This document shows, piece by piece, positions 27,632-35,568 of a stretch of DNA of 64,000 nt. A program made the translations under genes and the position numbers. Positions within the stretch are counted from its first letter, which is position 1, and the number at the start of each line of letters is the position of its first letter. Below the pieces are notes generated by a model. The model made no database searches and had not been told where the DNA came from. It saw only the letters and a program-made list of their open reading frames with translations. Source of the stretch: Niastella yeongjuensis (GTDB lineage Bacteria > Bacteroidota > Bacteroidia > Chitinophagales > Chitinophagaceae). Location: NCBI RefSeq assembly GCF_900110245.1, contig NZ_FOCZ01000010.1, forward strand, positions 186,001-250,000. Direction: 5' to 3'.

Positions 27632-27674
27632 GTAACATTGTTACGGATTTATTCATATCTACCTCCCCGTAGAT
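27632..27674. promoter_or_regulatory. Two palindromes upstream of the GH92 gene
   Basis: GTAACATTGTTAC (27632-27644) is a 5-bp-arm palindrome, and ATCTAC-CTCCCC-GTAGAT (27657-27674) has perfect 6-bp arms. They lie in the 124-bp gap between the FGE and GH92 genes. They are candidate sites for the LacI-family regulator encoded downstream. Confidence 0.35.
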
Positions 27675-27695
27675 ACAACTAAATTAACTGAGTAC

Positions 27696-29987
27696 ATGAG
27701 AGCGATTGTCTGCCTGCTAGTGATGTTTGGGTATGGCTATTCCTATGCCCAAACGAGCCAGATCCCGGTTGAACCCGTGGATTATGTGAACCCGTTAATG
27801 GGGACCGATTCAAGAATTGAACTTTCTAACGGAAATACGTATCCAGCCATTGCGCTGCCCTGGGGAATGAACTTTTGGGTTCCCCAAACAAACAAAATGG
27901 GCGACGGCTGGACGTATCAATACAGCGCCGAAAAGATCAGGGGTTTTAAACAAACCCATCAACCCTCTCCCTGGATAAATGATTACGGCCAGTTCAGCAT
28001 TATGCCGGTTACCAGGAAAATGAATTTCGACCAGGACAAACGCGCCAGCTGGTTCTCCCATAAAACAGAAAAATCTACCCCTTACTATTATAGTGTTTAC
28101 CTGGCCGATGCCGATGTAACCACTGAAATTACTCCCACGGACCGTGCTGCCCAATTGCGATTCACTTTTCCGGCATGCGACAGTTCATTCATTGTAATCG
28201 ATGCTTTCAACAAAGGCTCCTATATAAAGATCATTCCGGGAGAAAGAAAGATCATTGGTTATTCAGCTGACAACAGCGGAGGCGTGCCTGCAGGATTTAA
28301 AAACTACTTCGTAGTTTATTTCGATAAAGATTTTACGATAGCACATGCCTGGCATGATAAAACACTGGCGAAGGATACCCTGGAATACCAGGCCAATCAC
28401 ACGGGCGCCATTGTTGGTTTCAAAACCAAAAAAGGCGAACAGGTCCATATAAGAACTGCTTCCTCCTTTATAAGTTTTGAACAGGCTGAGCTAAATGCGC
28501 AGCGGGAACTGGGCAATGATTCGTTCGATGCCATTTGTAAAAAAGGCCGTGAATCCTGGAACCGCGAGTTAGGCCGGTTGCTTGCAGAAGGTGGCACGCC
28601 CGATCAATTACAAACCTTTTACTCCTGTTTGTACCGGGTGCTGTTATTTCCCCGTAAATTCTATGAATACAACAAGGCCAATGAAATAGTGCATTATAGC
28701 CCTTACAACGGACAGGTGTTACCAGGCTATATGTTTACTGACAATGGTTTTTGGGATACGTTCAGGGCAGTATTCCCCTTCTTTACATTAATGTATCCCA
28801 GCCTGAACAGCCAGATCATGCAGGGGCTGGTAAACACCTATAAAGAAAGCGGCTGGTTACCTGAGTGGGCGAGCCCCGGCCATCGCGATTGCATGGTAGG
28901 CTCCAACTCGGCCTCGCTGATTGCCGATTCGTATATAAAAGGAATACGTGGGTATGATGTCAATACCCTGTATGAAGCTATTGTAAAGAATACAGAAAAT
29001 GAAGGCCCGCTTTCATCTGTGGGAAGAAAAGGCGTTCAGTATTACAACCAACTGGGTTATGTGCCATATGATGTAAAGATCAATGAGAATGCGGCCCGCA
29101 CGCTGGAATATGCATATGACGACTTTGCCATTAGTCAGCTGGCCAAAGCAATAAACCGTCCTAAAGAAGAAGTGGATCGTTTTGCCAGGCGCAGCATGAA
29201 CTATCGCAACCTGTTTGATACCACAACGCTGTTAATGCGGGGAAAAAATAAGGATGGTAGTTTTCAATCGCCGTTCAATCCGTTTAAATGGGGCGATGCT
29301 TTTACCGAAGGCAACAGCTATCATTATACCTGGAGCGTTTTCCATGATGTACAGGGGCTGGCAAACCTGATGGGTGGTTCGAAAATGTTTACCAAAATGC
29401 TGGACACCGTATTTGCCCTGCCACCGGTTTTTGATGAAAGTTATTATGGGGGTGTTATCCATGAGATCCGTGAAATGCAGATCATGAATATGGGACAATA
29501 TGCCCACGGCAACCAACCCATTCAGCACATGATCTATTTGTACAATTTTGCCGGCGAACCCTGGAAAACCCAATACTGGATCCGGCAGGTGATGAATAAA
29601 TTATACCATGCGGCACCTGATGGCTATTGCGGTGATGAAGACAACGGGCAAACCTCGGCCTGGTATGTATTTTCAGCCATGGGCTTTTATCCTGTTTGTC
29701 CGGGTACAACCCAATACGTTTTTGGAACACCGTTATTCCGCAAAATGACGCTCAGTTTTGAAAATGGAAAAAAGCTGGTGATACAGGCCCCTGCAACAGA
29801 CAAAAACAACTTTTATATTCACAATATTTCACTGAACGGAGTTGCACATACAAAAAACTGGATCGACCACAGTCAGTTACAGAAAGGCGGCACATTGTTA
29901 TACGATGTGAAAAATAAGCCTTCCTATATCCGGGGAACAACACCGGCTGCATATCCGTTTTCGGTATCCCAGGCATTGACCCGATAA
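27696..29987 (+). CDS. GH92 family alpha-mannosidase
   Basis: 763 aa with a signal peptide (YGYSYAQ, about 1-19). GH92 enzymes are calcium-dependent exo-acting alpha-mannosidases (mostly 1,2-linked) of periplasm or cell surface. The N-terminal beta-sandwich begins VDYVNPLMGTDSR with PAIALPWGMNFWVPQT. The catalytic (alpha/alpha)6 barrel shows DNGFWDTFRAVFPF, HRDCMVGSNSASLIAD, the GNSYHYTWSVFHDVQGL segment, GNQPIQHMIYLYNFAG and the late CGDEDNGQTSAWYVFSAMG, all family hallmarks. It is followed after 12 bp by its probable regulator. Confidence 0.96.
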   Translation: MRAIVCLLVMFGYGYSYAQTSQIPVEPVDYVNPLMGTDSRIELSNGNTYPAIALPWGMNFWVPQTNKMGDGWTYQYSAEKIRGFKQTHQPSPWINDYGQFSIMPVTRKMNFDQDKRASWFSHKTEKSTPYYYSVYLADADVTTEITPTDRAAQLRFTFPACDSSFIVIDAFNKGSYIKIIPGERKIIGYSADNSGGVPAGFKNYFVVYFDKDFTIAHAWHDKTLAKDTLEYQANHTGAIVGFKTKKGEQVHIRTASSFISFEQAELNAQRELGNDSFDAICKKGRESWNRELGRLLAEGGTPDQLQTFYSCLYRVLLFPRKFYEYNKANEIVHYSPYNGQVLPGYMFTDNGFWDTFRAVFPFFTLMYPSLNSQIMQGLVNTYKESGWLPEWASPGHRDCMVGSNSASLIADSYIKGIRGYDVNTLYEAIVKNTENEGPLSSVGRKGVQYYNQLGYVPYDVKINENAARTLEYAYDDFAISQLAKAINRPKEEVDRFARRSMNYRNLFDTTTLLMRGKNKDGSFQSPFNPFKWGDAFTEGNSYHYTWSVFHDVQGLANLMGGSKMFTKMLDTVFALPPVFDESYYGGVIHEIREMQIMNMGQYAHGNQPIQHMIYLYNFAGEPWKTQYWIRQVMNKLYHAAPDGYCGDEDNGQTSAWYVFSAMGFYPVCPGTTQYVFGTPLFRKMTLSFENGKKLVIQAPATDKNNFYIHNISLNGVAHTKNWIDHSQLQKGGTLLYDVKNKPSYIRGTTPAAYPFSVSQALTR

Positions 29988-29999
29988 TACAAAAACCAT

Positions 30000-31016
30000 A
30001 TGAAAAAAGTATCCATAAAAGATATTGCTCAAATGGCGGGAGTAGCATCGTCGACCGTATCATTTGTGCTGAACGGTAAGGCCCGCAAAATGCGCATCAG
30101 CGAAACTGTTGAAAAACGAGTGATTGAGGTAGCCCGTAATGCGGGGTATTACCCCAACCAGTTGGCCATCAGTTTGCGTACCGGCAAATCAAAAACGCTG
30201 GGGCTGATAGTAGAGAACATCGGCAACCCATTTTTTGCTACGTTGGCAAAAACGATTGAAGAAGAAGCCGAACAATATGGCTACCGGGTAGTGTATTGCA
30301 GTACCGAGAATAATGCATCGAAAGGGAAGGAGCTGATCAATATGTTATCGCAACGGCAGGTGGATGGTTACCTGATAACGCCTGCACCGCATATGGAAGA
30401 TGATATACAGCAACTGGTTCAGTTGAACCGGCCTGTTGTGTTGATTGACCGCTATTTGCCGGCTGTAGAAGCTTCACATGTATTGGTGAATAATACGGAG
30501 GCCGTTGCGCAGGGGATGGCGCACTTGTTTGAACGGGGCTATCGGGAAATAGGTTTTGTTACTGTAGACCTTGACGTTATACAAATGGAAGAACGGCTCG
30601 ATGGGTATATCGGGGCGCTTTCAAAAGAGGGCATCCGGCTGAATAAAGACAATATTCTTAAAATACCCTATACACACCAACGCGATGAAGCCGTTGAGTT
30701 AATTGCGGCGTTGCTGAAGGATAATCCACATCTGGATGCGTTGTTCTTTGCCACCAACTATCTGGCTATCCTGGGGCTGGAGAGCATCAACCGGTTAAAA
30801 ATGTCTATTCCGCAAGACATTGCCGTTATCAGCTTCGATGATCACGATATCTTTCGCATCTATCCACCCGGCATTACCAGTATTCAACAACCGGTTGAAG
30901 CCATTGCTAAAAAAGCGGTGGCCCTGTTGATGGAACAATGCGAAAGCACAGAAAGCAAGCTCTCCAAAACGGAGATAGAGCTTACCGCAAAATTGATCGT
31001 AAGAGGGTCTACATAA
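30000..31016 (+). CDS. LacI/GalR-family transcriptional regulator
   Basis: 338 aa. The N-terminal HTH (about 4-50; SIKDIAQMAGVASSTVSFVLNG, then the hinge-helix GYYPNQLAISLRTGKSKTLG) is followed by a periplasmic-binding-protein-like effector domain (about 60-335; GLIVENIGNPFFATLAK, VDGYLITPAP, DIAVISFDDHDIFRIYPPGIT). It sits directly behind GH92 and probably represses the sulfatase-FGE-GH92 genes until a mannose-type sugar binds (inference from position). It converges on the histidine kinase gene, with an 18-bp gap. Confidence 0.95.
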   Translation: MKKVSIKDIAQMAGVASSTVSFVLNGKARKMRISETVEKRVIEVARNAGYYPNQLAISLRTGKSKTLGLIVENIGNPFFATLAKTIEEEAEQYGYRVVYCSTENNASKGKELINMLSQRQVDGYLITPAPHMEDDIQQLVQLNRPVVLIDRYLPAVEASHVLVNNTEAVAQGMAHLFERGYREIGFVTVDLDVIQMEERLDGYIGALSKEGIRLNKDNILKIPYTHQRDEAVELIAALLKDNPHLDALFFATNYLAILGLESINRLKMSIPQDIAVISFDDHDIFRIYPPGITSIQQPVEAIAKKAVALLMEQCESTESKLSKTEIELTAKLIVRGST

Positions 31017-31034
31017 CAGGCCCGTCTTTTAATA

Positions 31035-32717
31035 TTAGTGGTTTACTGGCAGTATAATGGTAAAGGTAGCGCCCATACCGGGCGCGCTTTTAGCGGTAAT
31101 GATACCATCGTGGTGATCGACAATTTTTTTACATAATGCCAGTCCTATACCTGTTCCGCTATAGGTTCGCATGTTGTTCAGGCGCTGAAAGATGATGAAG
31201 ATCTGTTCCGCATATTGTTGTTCAAAACCGATGCCGTTGTCACTAAAAACCAGTTTTACATATTCCCTTTCTTCTTCCAAAAGCATTGTTGACGTAATGT
31301 TGATGACCGGTTTATTTTCTGAGAACTTTAATGAGTTGCTGATCAAATTCGCAAACAGCTGGTGTAGCTGCAAAGGGATCCCTTTAAGGGTGGGCAGGTC
31401 GGTATGAAGAACAGTTGCCTGTTTTTGTTCAATGAGTAACTCATAATCAAATAATACATCCTTCAATACTTTATTGAGATCTGTTTTTTGAAACTGTTCA
31501 CCGGTTTTGGTAAGCCGGGAATAGTTCAGCACATCATTAATAAGTGTCGACATGCGTTTGGCTGAAGAATAGATCCTGGTAAAATATTTTTCAGTTAACT
31601 GGCTGTCGTGAAGATGGTCCTTTACCATATCGGCAAAGGTTTGAATTTTGCGCAATGGCTCCTGCAGATCATGACTGGCTATATATGCAAACTGTTCCAG
31701 TTCGTGATTCGATTTTTCGAGTGCCGAATTGGTACTGAGCAGTTCATTGGTACGGGCCAGTACCGTCTTTTCCAGCTCTTCTTTGGCTTTCCTTTGTTCG
31801 CCTTCTATGGCCAGGCGCAATCGTTCTTCGCTTTCCTTTATCTGTTGTTCTACTCTTTTCTGGGCGGTGATATCCCGGGCAATCTTGGAAGCACCTATAA
31901 TAATACCTTTACTGTTTTTAACAGGGGAAATACTGAGTGAAATATCGAGCAGTCTGCCATCTTTGGTAATACGTTTGGTTTCGAAGTGATCGATGCGTTC
32001 ACCTCTTTTTAAACGCTTCAGTATTGCAGGTTCTTCATCCAGTCTGTTGGGCGGAACTATTTTGGTAATGGAAACGCCGATCATTTCCTGGGCAGTATAG
32101 CCAAAGATCCTTTCAGCGCTATTGTTCCAGCTGGTGACAATACCATCCAGGGTTTTACTAATAATAGCGTCGTCAGAAGATTCAACAATGGCCGCAAAAT
32201 GACCGTTACTTTCTTCTACAGTCTTTTGCTCTGTTATATCCACCAGCATGTTAACGGCACCAGTTACTTTTCCGGCGGTATTTATAAAAGGTTTGGAATG
32301 CGGCATAATGATCCGCCGCTTGCCATCGGGGCGTTCAATGATGATGGGGGTGTCCTGAATTTCCCGTCCTTCTTTTATGGCAATCGCCATTGGGCACTGG
32401 TCTAATGCCAGCGCCTTTCCATCCATCGTGTATATTATAGGCGAACCGCACCAGGCCTCTTTACCAATTTCCGGTTCCCGGCCCCACAGGGCCGCGGCGG
32501 CTTTATTATAAGAAAGAATAAAACCATTGGCATCGCAGGTATAGATGGCGGCAGGCAAAGCCTGTATCAGCTGTTGAGCCGTATAGGTTGGCGGTGTATC
32601 TGTTTCGAGAAAGTGTATCAATTGTTCATTGCCGCTGTCAGGGGAGGTCCGGGGCAGGGACGAGGGTCTGGGGTCACTATTTGGTCTTTTTAACTGCGGC
32701 ATTTCTTTTGATTTCAT
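31035..32717 (-). CDS. Soluble PAS-PAS sensor histidine kinase
   Basis: 560 aa with no membrane segment. Two PAS domains: about 48-162 (AAIYTCDANGFILSYNKAA) and 170-285 (SSDDAIISKTLDGIVTSWN, ending SKIARDITAQK). A coiled coil (286-345) leads to HisKA with His349 (YIASHDLQEPLRKI), then HATPase_c with N box Asn461 (NLISNSLKFS), DNGIGF (493-498) and GTGIGL (521-526). This bacteriophytochrome-like kinase core is common in Bacteroidota. No response regulator is adjacent. A palindrome lies just upstream of its start. Confidence 0.94.
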   Translation of the reverse strand: MKSKEMPQLKRPNSDPRPSSLPRTSPDSGNEQLIHFLETDTPPTYTAQQLIQALPAAIYTCDANGFILSYNKAAAALWGREPEIGKEAWCGSPIIYTMDGKALALDQCPMAIAIKEGREIQDTPIIIERPDGKRRIIMPHSKPFINTAGKVTGAVNMLVDITEQKTVEESNGHFAAIVESSDDAIISKTLDGIVTSWNNSAERIFGYTAQEMIGVSITKIVPPNRLDEEPAILKRLKRGERIDHFETKRITKDGRLLDISLSISPVKNSKGIIIGASKIARDITAQKRVEQQIKESEERLRLAIEGEQRKAKEELEKTVLARTNELLSTNSALEKSNHELEQFAYIASHDLQEPLRKIQTFADMVKDHLHDSQLTEKYFTRIYSSAKRMSTLINDVLNYSRLTKTGEQFQKTDLNKVLKDVLFDYELLIEQKQATVLHTDLPTLKGIPLQLHQLFANLISNSLKFSENKPVINITSTMLLEEEREYVKLVFSDNGIGFEQQYAEQIFIIFQRLNNMRTYSGTGIGLALCKKIVDHHDGIITAKSAPGMGATFTIILPVNH

Positions 32718-32724
32718 ATCTGAT

Positions 32725-32742
32725 ATATAACGTATGTTATAT
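32725..32742. promoter_or_regulatory. ATATAAC palindrome upstream of the histidine kinase
   Basis: ATATAAC-GTAT-GTTATAT: perfect 7-bp arms, 8 bp before the kinase start codon. The overlapping 12-mer GATATATAACGT (32722-32733) recurs at 33367-33378. Confidence 0.35.
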
Positions 32743-32908
32743 GATTTTAAAAATTTATGCCAATGGTCGTATATTCATTGGTATTTTATAACATATTGTT
32801 TTATAAACAGTTCAGTTTGTTTCACCTGCTCTACATATTTTATAAAAAATGGGGCGTATTGAGGTAAGAAGACTGATATCAATCATTTCAAGGTAAGTCG
32901 CGTGCGGT

Positions 32909-32916
32909 TAACTTTG
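32909..32916 (+). promoter_or_regulatory. TAnnTTTG -7 box for the holin-III-like gene
   Basis: TAACTTTG, an exact consensus match, 68 bp before the start at 32985. Confidence 0.5.
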
Positions 32917-32984
32917 TGCAGGATAGCCGCCATTCTAATAATTTTTTAATGTGGATAGCCGGATAGACCATTAATACGGGCATT

Positions 32985-33350
32985 ATGAGTAATTCATTTG
33001 ACAAGTGGGAGGGATTAACCGACCATGTAAAGGAATATATCAATACCAGGGTTGAATTAACCAAACTACAGATTGCTGAAAAAACCTCGTTGATCATAAG
33101 TCAGTTGATCGCCATTACCATTGTTGCCCTGTTTTTTTTACTTTTTTTGATTTTTGGAAGTATTGCCGGCGCCTGGGCGTTGAGTAACTGGATAGGAAAA
33201 CCGTATGCCGGTTTTTTGATAGTAGCCGGTATTTATTTGCTGTTGGGTATTATAGTGTGGATAGCAAGAGGCCGGTTTTTACGTTATCCTATAATGAATG
33301 CAATAATAAGGCAGTTGCAAAAGAAGGATGACAACAATGAAAGTTCCTGA
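32985..33350 (+). CDS. Holin-III/YqjE-like small membrane protein
   Basis: 121 aa. An amphipathic N-terminus (KEYINTRVELTKLQIAEKTS) leads to two hydrophobic hairpin segments (about 38-62 and 70-95) and a basic tail. This matches the phage-holin family III/YqjE type, which in Bacteroidota is usually chromosomal and linked to envelope stress rather than phage lysis. No phage genes accompany it. A weak terminator follows. Confidence 0.72.
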   Translation: MSNSFDKWEGLTDHVKEYINTRVELTKLQIAEKTSLIISQLIAITIVALFFLLFLIFGSIAGAWALSNWIGKPYAGFLIVAGIYLLLGIIVWIARGRFLRYPIMNAIIRQLQKKDDNNESS

Positions 33351-33714
33351 TCTCCTGTACAATATAGATATATAACGTTTACAATGATATGAAAAGATCA
33401 TTGTTTGATGATTTTATTTGAATAAAATCTTTTTCTTCTTTATTTTTATTCAGATTCCCCGGTAAACTTCCAAACCTCAAAGCAGGTATTCGGCGTGATT
33501 GTATTCATAACCCAGATGGATAGTCTGCCGTTTTCCGACTAACGTGACTCTTCCAACCGAACAAGTTTTGCAAGTATTATTTTAATGTATGCAGATTATA
33601 TAATACGCATGTTTGAATACGTGAGGTATTCGAATAACCGTTATTTATTGGATTTGTATGCACCCAAATGACTTCCCTATTCCGGAAGCTACTGTTAACC
33701 ATTAAACACCTGAA
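33351..33714. other. Intergenic region upstream of the first small exported peptide
   Basis: 364 bases with no gene. It holds the 12-mer GATATATAACGT (33367-33378), an inverted repeat ACAATGAT/ATCATTGT (33381-33388/33397-33404), the terminator at 33410-33436, two copies of GGTATTCG (33485-33492, 33625-33632) and a hairpin GAATAC-GTGAG-GTATTC (33615-33631). It ends with TTAACCATTA before the peptide gene, a string shared with the second peptide's leader. Confidence 0.5.
33410..33436 (+). terminator. AT-rich terminator after the holin-III-like gene
   Basis: GATTTTATT-TG-AATAAAATC, a perfect 9-bp stem with a 2-nt loop, then TTTTTC. Confidence 0.5.
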
Positions 33715-33981
33715 ATGAAAAGGATCAAACTTGTTTTAAACATTACCGCCATTACCATTGCCATTGCCGGCGCTATTGCCACCAGCTTTTATATGCAAGA
33801 CAATGACCAGCCTCAGTATATTCCCGTGAACAATGCTTTTGCACCCGTTGGTGATTTTGGTACCGACTATAACTGCCACGATACTCCTGGTGTATGTACG
33901 TATTACCAGCCCGATCCGGTTGCCCGGCCTAAGGAATATTCACCGCATCGGATTGGGAAATACGTGCCGGCCGATCAATAA
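33715..33981 (+). CDS. Small exported peptide A (DUF6520-like)
   Basis: 88 aa. A basic start and hydrophobic core (MKRIKLVLNI, then A/I-rich to about 24) form a signal peptide or N-terminal anchor. The mature part has two cysteines, Cys54 and Cys61, in DYNCHDTPGVCTYYQPDP. The same core (C-x6-C, then T-[YF]-YQPDP-x3-P-x2-Y) is present in the peptide at 35181-35438, so the two are paralogues. It resembles the small DUF6520-type proteins of Bacteroidota; function unknown. The MauE-like gene lies between the two peptides. Confidence 0.75.
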   Translation: MKRIKLVLNITAITIAIAGAIATSFYMQDNDQPQYIPVNNAFAPVGDFGTDYNCHDTPGVCTYYQPDPVARPKEYSPHRIGKYVPADQ

Positions 33982-34597
33982 ACGGGCACAGTTATAAAGG
34001 AGGCAACAGGTTATATAACAGGTATAGCCGAAAGCTTGTATTGAAGTATACAGGTAAACCATTACTGTGTAGTTAGTCTACCATATTGGAAGATTTTGTG
34101 TCTTGTTATGTCAATGAATGAACCTATCATTGATGTATACCCTGCCTTTATGAATGGAGATTTTTATATTAATAACTTATGATGAATTATTTATTAAAAA
34201 ACACGGGATCTGTAATTGACCCGTTTTTTTTATGTAGTTTGCCCGGGAAGCGGTATTTAAACGAACCGTAAAAATATATAATGGGTATTCGACGCCTAAC
34301 CAGTTTTTGTTTTATGCAATCATGTGTTGGTTGATTAATTGTTAAAAGGATGTTTATTTGCATTATAAGGCAAACTGGAAGATGTAACTTAAATAATCTA
34401 AAAATAACTGATATAAATTTTTGAACATAGTCTATTAGTATATAACTTTAGTTCTATCAATCGCTCTCAATTCTACCTTTCTACCTTATCCCCTGAACAC
34501 CTTATTCTAACCTACATCTAACGTTTAACAGGAACCAGTGAAATTTGGGATGCTTCCATTCGTCAATAACTCTTGCGCCCTTAATACCCATTCATAT
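33982..34597. other. Long intergenic region with a leader-like repeat
   Basis: 616 bases with no accepted gene. Contents: a sequence at about 34005-34066 containing AACAGGT, TAGCCGAAA and AACCATTA in the same order as the leader of peptide B; an inverted repeat TCAATGA/TCATTGA near 34113-34134; a terminator at 34203-34231; a third GGTATTCG (34284-34291); then A/T-rich sequence. The leader-like copy is followed by no recognisable peptide frame, so a third peptide gene may have been lost here. Confidence 0.45.
34203..34231 (+). terminator. Terminator downstream of peptide A
   Basis: Stem ACGGG-TC/GA-CCCGT (34203-34210 with 34218-34224, one bulged A), 7-nt loop, then eight T residues. Confidence 0.8.
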
Positions 34598-35038
34598 ATG
34601 AAAAGAAAGATTATTATTGAAATAATATCTTCCTTGTTGATATTGCTTTTTTTATATGCAAGTGTAAGCAAATGGCTTGCGTTTAAAACTTTTATTGGCG
34701 AAATGAACAATCAACCGTTCCCTAACTGGATGACCCCTTACCTGGTTTGGGGTATTCCTATTATTGAAGTATTGATTTCCATTGGCCTGATGTTCGAGAA
34801 AACCAGAGTGTCTGCGTTGTATGCTTCCTTTGTGCTCATGACAGCGTTTACGATCTACACAGTGGCTATACTGCTACATGCGTTCGATTATGTTCCCTGT
34901 TCCTGTGGTGGCGTGATCAGAAAACTCACCTGGCCTCAACACCTTTTCTTTAACCTGTTTTTTGTTGTTATCTCCCTATTGGGCATCTGGCTTAAAAAGA
35001 GGGAACCAGTAGAGGCAGTACGTACAGCGGGCGCATAA
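34598..35038 (+). CDS. MauE/DoxX-like redox-associated membrane protein
   Basis: 146 aa from ATG 34598 (MKRKIIIEIISS); a GTG at 34538 would add 20 residues that lack family character. Four hydrophobic segments (about 5-25, 46-66, 72-94, 115-133). The pair Cys101/Cys103 in VPCSCGG lies in a loop after TM3. MauE is needed for disulfide-dependent maturation of methylamine dehydrogenase, and related proteins are predicted thiol-redox membrane factors. The neighbours here are two small exported peptides with conserved cysteines, which suggests that it oxidises or reduces them (inference). Confidence 0.8.
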   Translation: MKRKIIIEIISSLLILLFLYASVSKWLAFKTFIGEMNNQPFPNWMTPYLVWGIPIIEVLISIGLMFEKTRVSALYASFVLMTAFTIYTVAILLHAFDYVPCSCGGVIRKLTWPQHLFFNLFFVVISLLGIWLKKREPVEAVRTAGA

Positions 35039-35112
35039 AAAACACTTATCAAATACATAAACTCTTTCCTGTTTTGCTATTGCACTTATTCCGGAGTAAG
35101 CTGCGTGGCGGT

Positions 35113-35165
35113 AACAGGTCAGGCGTAGCCGAAAACCTGCATAATAGAGTAGGCGATTAACCATT
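35113..35165 (+). repeat. Leader element of peptide B, partly repeated upstream
   Basis: Contains AACAGGT, TAGCCGAAA (about 35129-35137) and TTAACCATTA just before the peptide B gene. The first two and AACCATTA recur in order at about 34024-34066, and TTAACCATTA recurs at about 33697-33706 before peptide A. CAGGT and ACCTG could pair around TAGCCGAAA. Confidence 0.45.
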
Positions 35166-35180
35166 AGAAAAAGGACAACA

Positions 35181-35438
35181 ATGAACAAAATTAAAGTGGC
35201 ATTCGTTGCGATTGCAATTCTGGCTGGCGTTGGTGGTGCATTTGCTACCAATTGCGAACAATGCGCAAATTCACCTCAATACGTTTGGAACGGAAGCATG
35301 TATGTGCGGGTAGGTATTATTGGAGAAGATTATGATTGCTTTATTGGCGCCGGCGTTTGCACTTTCTATCAACCCGATCCCATCGGTCAACCCAACAATT
35401 ATGCGCCTTGCCACGAAGGCGGTTGGTTTCAGCTGTAA
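35181..35438 (+). CDS. Small exported peptide B (DUF6520-like)
   Basis: 85 aa. The signal peptide has a clear cleavage site after Ala22 (GGAFA-TN). The mature part has five cysteines: Cys25 and Cys28 (CEQC), Cys53 and Cys60 (DYDCFIGAGVCTFYQPDP) and Cys77. The second pair aligns with the only pair of peptide A. The CxxC at the mature N-terminus is a redox-like motif that peptide A lacks. A purine-rich AAAAAGGACAACA precedes the ATG. Own terminator downstream; the MauE-like gene ends 142 bp upstream. Confidence 0.75.
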   Translation: MNKIKVAFVAIAILAGVGGAFATNCEQCANSPQYVWNGSMYVRVGIIGEDYDCFIGAGVCTFYQPDPIGQPNNYAPCHEGGWFQL

Positions 35439-35526
35439 TTGGTAGTTAAAGCTCTGTTTAATTGATGAGGTTAATGTAGTATGCATGCTGTAGTCACATC
35501 AATTATAAAGTACAAGTCATTCTAAC

Positions 35527-35556
35527 AGGCCAGTCATTTTTTATGACTGGCCTTTT
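35527..35556 (+). terminator. Terminator of the peptide B unit
   Basis: A perfect 11-bp stem AGGCCAGTCAT/ATGACTGGCCT (35527-35537 with 35543-35553), TTTTT loop, then TTT. It lies between convergent units. Confidence 0.88.
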
Positions 35557-35568
35557 GATAAAATGAAA

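Noticed and set aside
32985-33350. Phage lysis holin
   Set aside because: No endolysin or phage neighbours; the holin-III/YqjE family is generally chromosomal.
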